In this document: positions 1 to 10,507 of the stretch, in pieces
Position numbering within the stretch: the first letter of the stretch is position 1
Layout: each line of letters starts with the position of its first letter
Made by a program: the position numbers and the translations under genes
Source: Ligustrum vulgare
Taxonomy: Eukaryota > Streptophyta > Magnoliopsida > Lamiales > Oleaceae
Length of the DNA stretch: 64,000 nucleotides
Assembly (NCBI GenBank): GCA_963555705.1
Contig: OY743174.1
Span: 54,396,234 to 54,460,233, forward strand
Direction of reading: 5' to 3'
Notes under the pieces: model-generated
Database searches by the model: none
Told to the model about the DNA's origin: nothing
What the model saw: only the letters and a program-made list of their open reading frames with translations

Positions 1-261
1 TATAGTGCTCATTCTTTGGAAGAAGTACTTTTATTAAATGAGACTGAACGATGGGCCTCGTTAAAACCTTATCCAGAAAAACCCATTGGGAAAAAATCTG
101 GACAAGGAAAAAGAGTACCCATCCCTGACACAGAAAGACAAAATAATGGGCACGCAAGCCCGACCATAATATTCACCGATGGACGTGCAAGTCCGAAAAC
201 AAAAATAAGAATGAGCGCGCAGGCCCGACCTTACTAGGACTTGATATCAATAGAAATATGA

Positions 262-1380
262 TTACTTGTAGTACGGCTTCAAGTTCTCCACATTCCATGG
301 CCGAGGAAGAGATTTAGAATCCATCGTGCGGAGGCTGTATGAGCCCTTGCCCGCCTTTCGGATGACTTCATAAGGTCTTTCCCAAATAGGTCCAAGTTTC
401 CCTGGTTGATGACCAGCAGCCTCACTGCGGCGAAGGACAAGATCTCCCATTCTGAATTCCCTTTTCTTTACTCGAATATTGAACTTCTTAGACATGGCCT
501 GTTGGTAAGCTGCTATTCTTAGTAATGCATTTTCCCTGACTTCTTCTAGAAGATCCAGACTTTCTCTCTGTCCTTCGATGTGGTCGGGAGACCCTGTGGC
601 CATAGTACGGAAGCTTGGAATGGTCACTTCTACGGGGACAACGGCCTCCATCCCGAAGGCAAGCATGAATGGGGTTTCCCCCGTCGCCGTTTTGAATGTG
701 GTCCGGTTGGTCCAAAGTACTTCTGGGAGAAGATCGGGCCAATCTTCCTTGGCATTGCCAAGGTGAGTCTTCAAATCTTGTAAGATGAGTCTGTTTGTAA
801 CTTCAGCTAGCCCATTACTCTGTGGGTGCGAAACGGAGGTCAACCTGTGTTCTATCCCCAGATTCTTGCATAATTGCTTGAAGGCTTGGCACTCAAATTG
901 ACGCCCATTATCTGTTATTAATGTCTCGGGAAGACCAAAACGACAAACTATTGATTTCCACACAAATGCTTCCAATTTTTGTTCTGTGATCACGTCCAGC
1001 GGTTCGGCTTCCACCCACTTAGTGAAATATTCCACTGCAACTGCCAAGAACTTGACTTGACCCCGGGCTATAGGGAAAGGTCCGAGTATGTCAATTCCCC
1101 ATTGGGCGAAAGGGTATGGGCACAATATTGAGGATAGTTCTTCCGTGGGTTGATGTAGTCGGGCTGCGAATCTTTGGCACTTGTCACAGGCTTTCACATA
1201 ACTAAGGGCGTCTTTCTTCATGTTCGGCCAGTAGTACCCGTATCTTATTAATTTAAGTGTTAGAGCTCTTGCTCCCTGGTGTCCTCCATAAATTCCTTCA
1301 TGGACCTCGGCCATAGCAAGAGCTGCTTCTTTTGGAGTCAGGCATCGTAGATAAGGAAGTGTGAAGCTTCGGCGGAACAA
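262..1380 (-). CDS. Retrotransposon integrase (gypsy), separated from RT by one stop
   Basis: About 372 codons. It opens with an H2C2 zinc-binding block (EVHEGIYGGHQGAR, then CDKCQRF). The catalytic core follows, with D in WGIDILGPF, D in LITDNGRQF and E in SNGLAEVTNR. A C-terminal basic region (RVKKREFRMGDLVLRR) resembles the usual integrase C-terminal domain. It would insert element cDNA into the chromosome. The open frame is the same frame as the upstream RT block and is separated from it only by a TAG at 1387-1389, so the apparent start at 1380 is not a real initiation site but the first codon able to start after the stop. The domain itself has no other visible lesion. Confidence 0.85.
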   Translation of the reverse strand: MFRRSFTLPYLRCLTPKEAALAMAEVHEGIYGGHQGARALTLKLIRYGYYWPNMKKDALSYVKACDKCQRFAARLHQPTEELSSILCPYPFAQWGIDILGPFPIARGQVKFLAVAVEYFTKWVEAEPLDVITEQKLEAFVWKSIVCRFGLPETLITDNGRQFECQAFKQLCKNLGIEHRLTSVSHPQSNGLAEVTNRLILQDLKTHLGNAKEDWPDLLPEVLWTNRTTFKTATGETPFMLAFGMEAVVPVEVTIPSFRTMATGSPDHIEGQRESLDLLEEVRENALLRIAAYQQAMSKKFNIRVKKREFRMGDLVLRRSEAAGHQPGKLGPIWERPYEVIRKAGKGSYSLRTMDSKSLPRPWNVENLKPYYK

Positions 1381-1386
1381 GGTATT

Positions 1387-3180
1387 CTACAGTAAGGTAT
1401 ATCTCGGGGCTCTTGCTTTGATTTTTCTGGCCTCTACTTTATCATCTGGAAACTTTCCTGATGTTAGATATTCAATTATTGGATCCATCCAACTGGGTTC
1501 ATGACCTGAAATATCCATGACCTCGGGTTGTTGTGCGATACTAGGCTCATGAAGAGTTCGTATGAATACGGTCCTTTCTAAGTGGTCTAGATTGGAAGAA
1601 GTAAGTCTTGAGAAAGCATCCGCTTTGTGATTTACGGACCTCGGAATTTTGTCTATGCAGCAAGACTTGAACTTTCTTTGCAAATCTAAGACCATCATCC
1701 TATAAGATGACATTTTCTCATCTTTTTTGACCAAAACGGCGCTCACCGCATGATCTGATACTACAAGATATAAGAACAGATTGTCCCCTGGATTCGGCTT
1801 TACCAGTATCGGAGGTGTTCCCAAGTATTCTTTCAACTTCCTGAAGGAGACCTCGCATTCCTCATCCCATCTGAAGTCCTTGTTTCCTCGAAGAGTTTTG
1901 AAGAAGGAAAAACATTTGTCCGCTGCCCTTGACATAAATCTACCAAATGCTGCTACTCTTCCTGTTAACTTCTGCACTTCCCTGATGTTTCGGGGAGGTT
2001 CCATGGATGCTAGGGCTGAGATTTTATCTGGATTAGTTTTGATACCTCTCTGAGTGATCATGAATCCCAAGAACTTTCCCGAGCCTACTTCGAAGGCGCA
2101 CTTTGCAGGATTTAGTTTCGTCCGATGTTTTCTTAGTGTACTAAATATGTCCTCAAGGTCAGCAATGTGGTCTTTCTTTCTTGAGCTTTTTACGACCATA
2201 TCATCAACGTAGACTTCAATATTAAGCCCGATGTGTCTGGAGAAGACCATGTTAACCAACCTTTGATAATTAGCTCCCGCATTCTTCAACCCAAATGGCA
2301 TGACCTTGTAGCAGTATATTCCTTCATCTGCCATGAAGGAAGTCTTTTCCTGATCTTCTCGTGCCATTCGAATCTGATGATACCCCGAGAATGCGTCTAA
2401 GAAACTGTAATGTTCGGATCCTGATGTGGAATCCACCAACCTGTCGATCCTGGGAAGAGGATAACTGTCTTTTGGACATGCTCTATTCAAATCTGTGAAG
2501 TCTATACAAACTCGCCACTTGCCATTTGGCTTCTTTACCAAGACCACATTGGCTAGCCACTCTGGATACTTCACCTCTTTGATGAATCCTGCTTTCAAGA
2601 GCTTATCTATTTCCTCTTTTATTATCTGTCTTCTTTCTGTGGCAAACTGTCTTCTTCGCTGTTTTACGGGCTTCTTGTCAGGCATGACGTTCAGCTTGTG
2701 TTCGACAAGCTCGGGATCTATCCTCGGAATATCTTCAGCACTCCATGCAAATACATCGATATTCTTCTTTAAACATTGTGACAACTCTTCCTTCATCATT
2801 TTGGGGAGATCTTTCCCAATTGTGAAGCTCTTCCCTTCTGAGACATGAACCTCTTCCAACTCTTCTACTGGCGACATTCTTTCTTCGAGACGAAGTTCTA
2901 TTGACATCAAATCTGTCTTATTTTTTCCAATGCAGTTGATATAGCAATTTCTGGCTACCGATTGATTTCCCTGAATAGTTGCTATGCCAGTGGAAGTTGG
3001 GAACTTGATTGCCAGGTGATAAGTTGATACTATAGCTTTGAGGTTGTTCAAGAATGGCCTCCCCAAGATAGCATTGTAGGCCATAGGAGTTTTGACGACT
3101 TGGAACGGAGTCATCTTCATTACACGCTTCTCTTCTGATCCTAGTGAAGTGGGTAGGTCAATTAGGCCTTCGGGTTTCAC
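1387..3180 (-). pseudogene. Reverse transcriptase with RNase H mostly deleted (gypsy pol)
   Basis: An open frame of 597 codons. The order is a protease/RT linker (about residues 1-150), the RT palm and fingers (about 170-380; CIDFTDLNRACP, FGLKNAGA, YVDDMVV), the connection region, and the start of RNase H (FLYLVVSDHAVSAVL). The frame then passes directly from the RNase H start (VKKDEKMSS) to a segment typical of the far end of the second RNase H of Tat elements (KIPRSVNHKADAFSRL). Tat elements normally have several hundred residues between these points, so most of RNase H and archaeal-type RNase H is missing without breaking the frame. The first codons overlap the protease frame in a different phase, showing a frameshift. 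RT could fold, but strand removal should fail. Confidence 0.8.
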
Positions 3181-3635
3181 GGTTCCTCCTCCAAACCCAG
3201 TTGGGGAGTAATGACCTGTCGAAGCCGGTCTTTGGGAAGTTGCATCTGATTGAAAGCTTCCAAGGAAAGAACGTTGGCTGCGCTCCCATTGTCAACTAGC
3301 ACCCTCCTGACATCAAAATTGGCGATAGTTGCACTGATAACAACAGCATCGTCATGAGGATAAGAAATCCCTTCCATGTCAGCATTGCTGAAGCTGATGC
3401 TGTCCGAGACCTCATGGTCATGACATCCCGACCTTTCTTCCCGATCACTCAATGCACGGGCATGGTTCTTTCGTGCATTATTCGAGTCACCTCCAGATGC
3501 TATTCCTCCGACGATAAAATTTGTGACGCCAGCGGATCTGGTATTCTCTTCCCCTTTTTCATGCTCTTTATCGTCTCTCTTTATGTAGTGCCCCAGGAAG
3601 CCACTTTTTATGAGGGCTTCTATCTCATGTTTCAA
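3177..3635 (-). pseudogene. Gag C-terminal end and aspartic protease (gypsy)
   Basis: The frame begins with the end of a Cys/His-containing gag tail (the conserved YCDFHKS...DEC block lies just upstream in the same frame, after stops near 3700 and 3735). It ends with a retroviral-type protease signature, VLVDNGSAANVL, in which the catalytic Asp is followed by N-G-S as is usual in this branch. The next block (linker and RT) continues in another phase from position 3180, so an indel has broken the polyprotein. The protease would cut the element's polyprotein. The apparent start codon at 3635 is probably internal. Confidence 0.7.
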
Positions 3636-3881
3636 AGTTCTGCACTCATCCGTGGTATAACTCGGGCTCTTGTGAAAGTCGCAATACTTATGTCAATTCT
3701 TTTCGTCGACTTTTCCCTTAATAGGCTTGGGCCATCACAAATCTTCCCGTCCTTTGATTTCCATCAGAATGTGAGATCGTGGTGCGTTTAGCGGAGTTAA
3801 ACTCTGATGCCCATGACCATTCTCCCTATGGTTACTTCGGGAAGAGTTTTTCTCATCTTCCTGTCTTGATCTCTTACTCCC

Positions 3882-4487
3882 CTACTTTGTTGATGGTGAA
3901 GACCGCGCTACTGTCCCATGCCCTTGATCCCGCGCCCGAACTGACAAAAGTGTTTCCTCCATGTTTATGTACTTTTCTGCTCTCCGAAGAAGTTCTGTTA
4001 CATTTGAAGGTGGGCTTTTGGACAGGGACATTCTGAATTCCGGGCCTCGAATAGCCAAGGTAAGGGCTGAAATTGCTGATGATATATGAAGATCTGGAAT
4101 CTGAAGTCTTTCAGTGTTAAACCGAGTCATGAACTCCCCCAGCGTCTCATTCTGAGCTTGCTTTAACTGCATGAGGGACGCGGCGGTCTTCCTGATTCTT
4201 TTGCTACTTGCAAAGAAAGCAGTGAACTTCTCAGTAAGATCTGCAAAGGAAGAGATGGATCCTGGAGGTATCGTAGAAAACCAGTCTCGAGCTGAATTTG
4301 TCAAGGTTTGCGGGAAGGCCTTGCACAGAATCTGATCGGGAGCATTCTGCATGTCCATGACATCAGTGTAGGTATTCAAGTGGTTGTTAGGATCTGTTGT
4401 TCCATCATATTCCTTTATTCGAGGATATTTAAATCGATCGGGCAAGGGAAAGGATGTTATTTCAGGAGTAAAGGGGGTTCTTCTCAC
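3882..4487 (-). pseudogene. Gag capsid core (gypsy, retrotransposon gag family)
   Basis: About 201 codons containing the plant retrotransposon gag core: FPLPDRFKYPRIKEYDGTTD, then ARDWFSTIPPGSI, a coiled segment around LMQLKQAQNETLGEFMTRF, and a terminal ELLRRAEKYINMEE helix. This is the capsid-like domain that packages element RNA. It is in the same frame as the preceding gag fragment and the following protease fragment, separated from both by stop codons, so it was once one long ORF. Confidence 0.8.
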
Positions 4488-4559
4488 GAATGACGTCCGA
4501 CCCTGGGTTTTCTGTCGGATTCCATCAGCAATTCCTTCCTGAATGATTCTTGAGAGCTC

Positions 4560-4919
4560 TTACTGTGTCAAGTTGGCAGATCCTTCTGTCATGGGATGGG
4601 CACCCCTCATCCCCGGGGAGTTATCAGCCACAGGATTAGCTGGCTGGAGATCTTCCCGGGGAATTGTGCCTGGAGTGTTCGGGTCAGGTTGTGCTCGATG
4701 ACTGTTCTGTTGTTGAAGAGCTTGACGAAGTTCACGGAGCTGCTGCTGAAGTTCGTTGAAATCTTCCCGACTAATAGGCTCATTGTCTGGAGTGGCCTTG
4801 GATTTTGTTCTTCCCCCAACATCTTCAAGAGGTGGAGGATTATCATCCTCAGCCGAGGTGTTGGCCGGGAGGGATTGACTAGTTAATGCGGAGGGACGGG
4901 CTTGACGTCTATTAACCAT
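4560..4919 (-). pseudogene. Gag N-terminal region (gypsy)
   Basis: About 119 codons beginning MVNRRQARPSAL, shortly downstream (minus strand) of the primer-binding site, so this is likely the true gag start. The sequence is low-complexity and polar, rich in P, Q, E and R, with a short Q-rich helix (LQQQLRELRQALQQQ). It ends at TAA near 4560 in the same frame as the gag core that follows, so one nonsense mutation separates them. Confidence 0.7.
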
Positions 4920-4934
4920 GGCTAGTTGTATCTC

Positions 4935-4952
4935 TTCCCACAGACGGCGCCA
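4935..4952 (-). other. Primer-binding site of the gypsy element
   Basis: On the minus strand this reads TGGCGCCGTCTGTGGGAA, two bases inside the LTR edge. The first nine bases (TGGCGCCGT) fit the 3' end of plant tRNA-Asp, the usual primer of this gypsy branch; the rest diverges. Confidence 0.7.
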
Positions 4953-4954
4953 AT

Positions 4955-5596
4955 TGATGCTATCAAAAATCCTAACCTTGACGTGGCAGAATCTGATGAC
5001 AATTGATTGCTGGAAAAGATGATGAACTCGCCTGGGATGACCTGCAAAAAAGGCGAGGAGGAAACTCCCTGTCGCCCCTCCGGTGTGAGAATTAGTTTTC
5101 TGGAAAAAGGTAGAGAGAATATTTAACTGGAGAAACGTAAAGAATTGTGAATGAATAATTTGATAAGAAAAGAACTGTATTTATAGGGCTGAAAAAGCCC
5201 ATAACTTCCTTTATTTAAGGAAGGAGTCATTTTGTCATAAACTTACCTTTTAAGAAGAATTCCATACTTATAAGGATTCATTTTCCTTTTTGTAAAGGGT
5301 TTCCTTGTGGATCATGTATTGTCGTGAGGCTCAAGTATATGGCCCACTAACGAGGCCCAGTGATGAAAAAGATTGGGAAGCCTTCAAATACGGGCCGTAG
5401 GTCGGTAAAGAAAGATCTTATCTTCAATTGCCAAAATGAAGTAGATCGGGATGACCCCGACCTTTATGAGACCGGGTATTTTAATGAGGCGACATCGGTT
5501 ATTGTTGAACAGTAAAGAGGTCGGCCATATACCGACCATGGAGCTCTTGGTAACAGGTCGGTCCAAGGAAGACCACGATCTCAATAGGTCGGGTCA
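4955..5596 (-). repeat. 5' LTR of the gypsy element
   Basis: The inner edge at 4955 is fixed by the adjacent primer-binding site. The outer edge near 5596 is set by the outermost reasonable terminal TG (minus strand TGACCCGACC) and is uncertain because the partner LTR is not in the window. A minus-strand TATA box (CTATAAATACA, 5177-5187) sits inside, as expected for an LTR promoter. Confidence 0.55.
5177..5187 (-). promoter_or_regulatory. TATA box of the LTR promoter
   Basis: CTATAAATACA on the minus strand inside the 5' LTR, about 225 bp upstream of the primer-binding site and pointing into the element. Confidence 0.6.
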
Positions 5597-5666
5597 TGGA
5601 ATTCTCCGTAAATTTAAGGAGTAGGAAAATAATTCCGATCACTATTATTTTGAAATAAAAAATATG

Positions 5667-5668
<2 letters not shown>

Positions 5669-5746
<78 letters not shown>
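5669..5746. repeat. (TA)n microsatellite, about 78 bp
   Basis: An uninterrupted run of alternating T and A next to the gypsy LTR. Confidence 0.97.
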
Positions 5747-5748
<2 letters not shown>

Positions 5749-7566
5749 GTGACAAATAAAAAATCTAAAGAATAAATTTAATACCAATCTATAAATGTGC
5801 ACAAGTCCACTACCCATTTTTTCCCTTGACTGCCGACGGCAACTATCAATCCCTACCTTCATCCAAACTTAACCAAATTCCTCACAATTCACAAACATTA
5901 GAGCATTTCTAATGATATATTAATTGAGAAAATATAGATTATCACATAGGAAAAATAAATAAGAATATGAAAATTTAATCTCCAATGATTAGTTTGCATA
6001 CTTACGTGACAGAAACATTATCTTATACTATATCTAGATGTAAACAACTTGTTAAACAATGCATACTGCATACATAACAAATTGTAGACAAATATAATTG
6101 AGAATAAGTTTTAAAATTCATTATCTATTTTATCAATATAAGTGAAATAATTATTTATATAAATGCTACATAAATCAAAATAGATGGTCTTAATTTCTAT
6201 CTCACAGAAAATTTCTGTTGCCTGTGGACGAGAAACCCGTCCAAGACACAACAGGTGGGTCCCCTGTTTTGTATGTGACTGGTTTGCACGTCCACGGGCA
6301 GTAGAAAATCACTCTTATATCTCATCCACCTCTCTCTCTGTACAGAAATCGTTGCAGTAAACTTGCATTCAAATCCCAACTCTCACGCTCACGGCTCACG
6401 CTCAAAATCACTCCTGGATTCTGGTCGTGGGAGGTCGGCGGTATTTCTGTCTTCCGCCGAGCACCGTGGATGGAGGCTAATGGGTGGGCAAAAAAAAGAA
6501 AAAAAAAAAATGAATTTAGGCCCATTTAACTCTGCTTTACGAGGGAAGTGGATCCGACTGTATGCTCTATTCGTCATTTGATAAATTGAATATTTATGGA
6601 AGTAGATTGTACGAACAACATTTCCAAAATTTGGTGTTAGAATTAATTTTCAATTCTAATGTTTGAGGTGGTTCTAATTTTTCTTTTTCTTGGAAGATTT
6701 ATGTTAGTAGATTGTAGGAGAAGCATTTTCAATTTTCAAAATTGGGTGTTAGGATTAACATTCAATTGTGTGATTTCCTGGATTTTTCTTGGGAGACAGG
6801 AGTTATGATTTTCAATTTAACATTGGGTGTTAGGATTAACATTTAATAGTTTGTCGGTTGATCCTTACCAAATACTGATGGTTACTATGGCAGCTGCATT
6901 GCGAGCCATTAGACATGAAATTGAGGTAATTTTCTTGACTATTTTCACTACGCATTATTTTACCTCATGATGAACATCAATTTTTTGTTTGTATGTTGGG
7001 GAAATATATGGAGGTGATTATATTTTAGAGATATTAACTATTGGCTTCTACGACATGTGAGTGCTATCCCCCCTTTGATATGTTTTTAGTATTGGATGTT
7101 AGGAATTGTTTTCTCAAATCTAAAGTACTGAGCTTATAAAAAAACTGTTTTGATACTTGTTTGATCAGTTCTTCTTTTTTTGGCTTGAATAATTTGTACA
7201 CTGAGATAAAAATGGTTCATTTTGAAGGAGATATCTAATTAATAATAAAATTGACATTAATGCATTTTTTACCATGTCTCAGATATGGCGACAGTTGTTT
7301 CATTCGAAACTCAAAGAGATTTTCCCTTCTTTTCAACAATTATTTTCCCGTTATTTCTAATTCTTGTGCATGGCAATCATGCTGCTCTAATATGATAAGG
7401 CATTGGACATATTTTCATTTGTTGTCAGTCGCAATGCTATCATACTAATCTTTAGCCAACAGTTTGATAAGTGAGAAATTGCTATTTTCTTCATAAAATC
7501 ATGTAAATTGTTTTGGTCTGTTTTAATTGCTCGAAGTTTCTTAGGTGCTGAAAAACAAGTTTTTCT
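5747..7566. other. AT-rich host spacer without a supported gene
   Basis: No long coding frame. Contents worth noting are a fold-back sequence at 6212-6307, a purine run near 6490-6510, and three degenerate tandem copies (about 6595-6850) of a unit containing the words GTAGATTGTA, CAAAATTGGGTGTTAG and GATTAACATT. A short ATG frame near 6890-6930 ending at a GT donor-like site could be an exon but matches nothing I recognise. Confidence 0.6.
6212..6307. mobile_element. Small fold-back element (MITE-like)
   Basis: The left arm TTTCTGTTGCCTGTGGACG pairs with the right arm CGTCCACGGGCAGTAGAAA with few mismatches. Inner segments (AGACACAACAGG and CCTGTTTTGT) also pair, so the whole 96 bp folds into one hairpin. 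No clear target-site duplication was found, so the superfamily is not assigned. Confidence 0.45.
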
Positions 7567-7826
7567 AATTTAGATGCTTTGAGTGAATTCCTCCCGAAAT
7601 CTGTGAGATTGCATAAGCCATTCGCAATCCAGCCCTGGATTTATTCAAAGGAAAATGTAGGGAACTTGCTCAAGGTATGTTCCCCTACCTTTTATTTCAG
7701 GATGTCGTCTCCGAAGCATAATTTTTAAGTACACGTTAGTTGATATGCCTCCATGATTCTCTTTCATAGATAATTTTAAAGAAATCAAAGGAGTAAAGAA
7801 TTTTATGTTTTGATGACAATTTTATT

Positions 7827-9010
7827 TGGGCCAAGTAATTAATTATGATCTACAATGATAATTAATATATTGATATTAATAGGCTCGTTTTGTAGATCAT
7901 AATTAATTAAGAGTATTGATCCAAAAAAAAGTTATTTTCGATAAAATCACGTCAAGTTATATTTGATCAAAGGAATTATGAGTACAATTTTAATTAATTT
8001 CAAAAGCAAAACAGATTCTTCGTTAATGGCATGAGACGTGTATAATATTTTAATTACTTGAAATGTGTCCTTAATGGCATGAGACGTGTACCTTATTTTA
8101 ATTACTTGAAAGGTGTGCACAACACATGAAATGCCAAAGATTTCCTTTTGGCGATTCAATTTCAACTGTATTGGAACTCAATTTTATACCATGGTTTTTT
8201 TTATCTATAAATACCGTCAATAACTCCTATCAATCACCACAAAAGTTATACGTACTTTTCTCAACAAAAGGTTTTTGAAAAATATTTAGACAAGTAGAAA
8301 GCGATACTTGTAACCGGAAGAATTTATAAAAGATTTGGAACATGAAATCATATTTTCTTTCAAAGTTCCTCTGATGTATTAAAGTATGGATTTTTCTATG
8401 TGCCAAGTGGTTTTTGTTTTCGCTTTTTAATGTTTCAAGTTTGAGTATTTTATGCGTTATTATGTGATCCGAATTAATAGTAATAAGGATCTTCTGGGTA
8501 ATATCAAAGGGTATTATGTAGATCTACAGAAATCAGCCATAGGGCTAAACCCTAAGTAGAGATTGAGAATGTGTATGACCTAAAGTGAGAATGAGACAGT
8601 CGGATTTCTATCCCACGATGAAAGTATGTTATTGCGTATTTTACTTGCCTTTTATATTAAATTGTGAAAATACTGGCACGAAATCTATAATGAGTATACT
8701 CGTATGCTCATCCCATATTTTAAAAAATTTTATAGGCTAGTTCGAGATCGATTGGATATGTGGTTGTATGATATGCGAGCTGCCAAGGAGATTTGAATAA
8801 ATTAAATACTTAAGTTTTCAATTTCAGTTCTATTTATTATTCCAAACATGTTTATTTTATTAAGTTAAGTTACAAGGATTTTGTTCTAAAGAATTTCAAT
8901 TTCATGTTTGACAAAACTATTTGTTTACGCTTTCCCAAGTATTTAAAAAAATCAAAATGTTTTTTTAGTAACACTCCAGTGTTTATGAGCAAAAATTCTG
9001 GGGCGTTACA
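7827..9010 (+). repeat. Solo LTR inside the RLT-like intron
   Basis: Begins TGGGCCAAG and ends GGGGCGTTACA, a common 3' end of plant gypsy LTRs. It is flanked by TTATT on both sides (7822-7826 and 9011-9015), a 5-bp target-site duplication. A plus-strand TATA box (TCTATAAATA) lies near 8204. The site is in the intron between the two DDT exons. It contains a 20-bp perfect inverted repeat (7836-7855 with 7890-7909) and two tandem 48-bp units (8023-8118). The AT-rich duplication could arise by chance, so the left edge is less certain than the right. Confidence 0.6.
8023..8118. repeat. Two tandem 48-bp units
   Basis: Each unit contains TTAATGGCATGAGACGTGTA followed by TTTTAATTACTTGAAA; the two copies differ at a few bases. 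They lie in the putative solo LTR upstream of its TATA box. Confidence 0.8.
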
Positions 9011-10507
9011 TTATTCTTTGAAAAGTTGTAGGTTCTGTTTACTGAATTTAATAATTGACGTGTTCTTTTTTTCTTTTTCTGTTTACAAAGAAGAGTTTTT
9101 AATTTCTATTACTAAAGGTTCTTCATTTCAGACTTTTACTGTAAGCATACCTTTTCAGGTTTGAAGATTTTGCTTTACTTATGCTGATGTTCTTGGACTT
9201 TGGCCTTTTACCCTAGATGAATTTGTCCAAGCTTTCCATGACTGATTTTCTGCAACACCTTTTCTTGATATTTGCGAATTTGCCAAAAAGAATTACCGCT
9301 CCGTATTATCTTTTAGCTTTTCGTCTTGCGTTCTCATGCAGAAAGGCACATAACATAATGCATGCTATTTTCCCCCCTTTTTTATCCGTATGTTTCTATT
9401 TTTTATTTACAAAGGGAAGGGGGGAGAAGGGAGTGTGTATATTCTGTCTTGAAGGTGGACATCCTCAGATAGTTGAAGGGGTGATTACTCTAATGCATTC
9501 TATGATTCTCATGCTCCCTTCAATTGCTTTACGTTAGTTTTTTGTATGAAATCTTATGTAGTCATTTTGCGTGTCAGGCATATCTATGGGATTTGACATA
9601 TGCAGCTGAAAGAAGCACTTAAATCCATTAAAATGGCCTGAATATATTGCGTCAATTTGCACTATGTTGGATTTGGCCCACATTTGATGAAAAAGAGTGT
9701 TGAAAGAGTCTCTGTATGTGATAAAGTTGAGGTGCTTCTTATTTATTGTTTTCCCATCTTTGTCATCTTTTGTCACTTGGATTGGCTGAAGATCAAATAT
9801 TAAGCTCATATTTACATGGAATTGACATTTTCCATTTTTCCATAAACAGATAAATATGATCCTTAAATTTTATGGTGCGTGAATATTTTAAAATGGTGAA
9901 TAGAAAACTTGGACGTGCTTTTATACACACAAACACAAACCTGCTTAAAGTGGGAGAAGAATCATCAATTAGTGAGTAATACAAGATAAGAATCCTAATA
10001 GGTAAGGGGATGGTGATCGGTTATTTTCTGTATATAAATTTGTTAGAAATGGTGGTATCTGGTGAATTTTTGTGCAGCAAAAGGTTGTAGTCCTAGACTG
10101 GTCATCATATGTTATGCAAGAAGAGAATTTAATCCCATACAATTATAGCATCGAAGTGCTTTCGATATCATTGATATGTGTTATTTTTCAAGTTTAACAT
10201 TTCCTTTTCTGTCCTCGCTCCACCTAAATGGCACCTACTAGATAACTGAATGGGATGCTGATGAATTGTAATAGTTACATGTGACAGCTGCATTTCCACC
10301 TCTATCCAGAATAAATGTTCTAAAGAAGTAGTATCAACTCTATGAAATGGTGTACTTGCTGAGAATGTTATTGCAATTATGCAAGAAAAAGGTGCCCTTC
10401 ATCGCAGAACAAGGCATCGATTGATACCAGGAACTGTGAAGTATGCTGCTCATCATGTTCTTGCTCTAGAAGGGAGCAAAGGACTGAACGTTATAGAGCT
10501 CGCATAA

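Larger units (their letters stand above)
1..5596 (-). mobile_element. Ty3/gypsy LTR retrotransposon, Tat/Retand-like, decayed, 3' end outside window
   Basis: Read on the minus strand, the order is 5' LTR, primer-binding site, gag, protease, reverse transcriptase, integrase. Protease before RT before integrase is the Ty3/gypsy order. The RT block with FGLKNAGA and YVDDMVV, and the gag block with the WFSTIPPGSI-like core, are typical of the plant Tat/Retand branch (family knowledge). The 3' LTR is not in the window, so the element continues to the left. Reading frames are interrupted by stops at about 4560, 3882, 3700-3735 and 1387, by a frameshift near 3180, and by loss of most of the RNase H region. 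It cannot be autonomous. Bases 1-261 lie between integrase and the unseen 3' LTR, and I see no convincing gene there. Confidence 0.9.
7567..10507 (+). pseudogene. RINGLET (RLT)-like DDT / HARE-HTH gene relic, copy A
   Basis: Decayed exons keep their order. At 7573-7674 a clean frame includes FLPKSVRLHKPF, AIQPWIYSKENVGNLLK and ends at a GT donor. After a CAG acceptor, 9159-9235 encodes V*RF then ADVLGLWPFTLDEF and VQAFHD, the core of a DDT domain, with a TGA replacing the expected Trp. GGHPQIVEG lies at about 9452-9480. A frameshifted block at 9615-9665 resembles KHLNPLKWPE / ILRQFAL. At 10358-10507 a HARE-HTH block reads MQEKGALHRR, RHRLIPGTVKYAAHHVL and ALEGSKGLNVIELA before TAA. In plants these domains occur in RLT chromatin proteins that work with ISWI remodellers (family knowledge). 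Stops and frameshifts show it is dead. The homeobox and the C-terminal part are not seen. Confidence 0.75.

Noticed and set aside
16..237. Short plus-strand frame of 73 codons at the left edge
   Set aside because: Low-complexity text in the untranslated part of the minus-strand gypsy element; no family match and wrong strand.
6888..6930. Possible exon starting ATGGCAGCTGC and ending at a GT site
   Set aside because: Only 13 codons, no recognisable match, and not part of the RLT-like text I can identify; too short to call.
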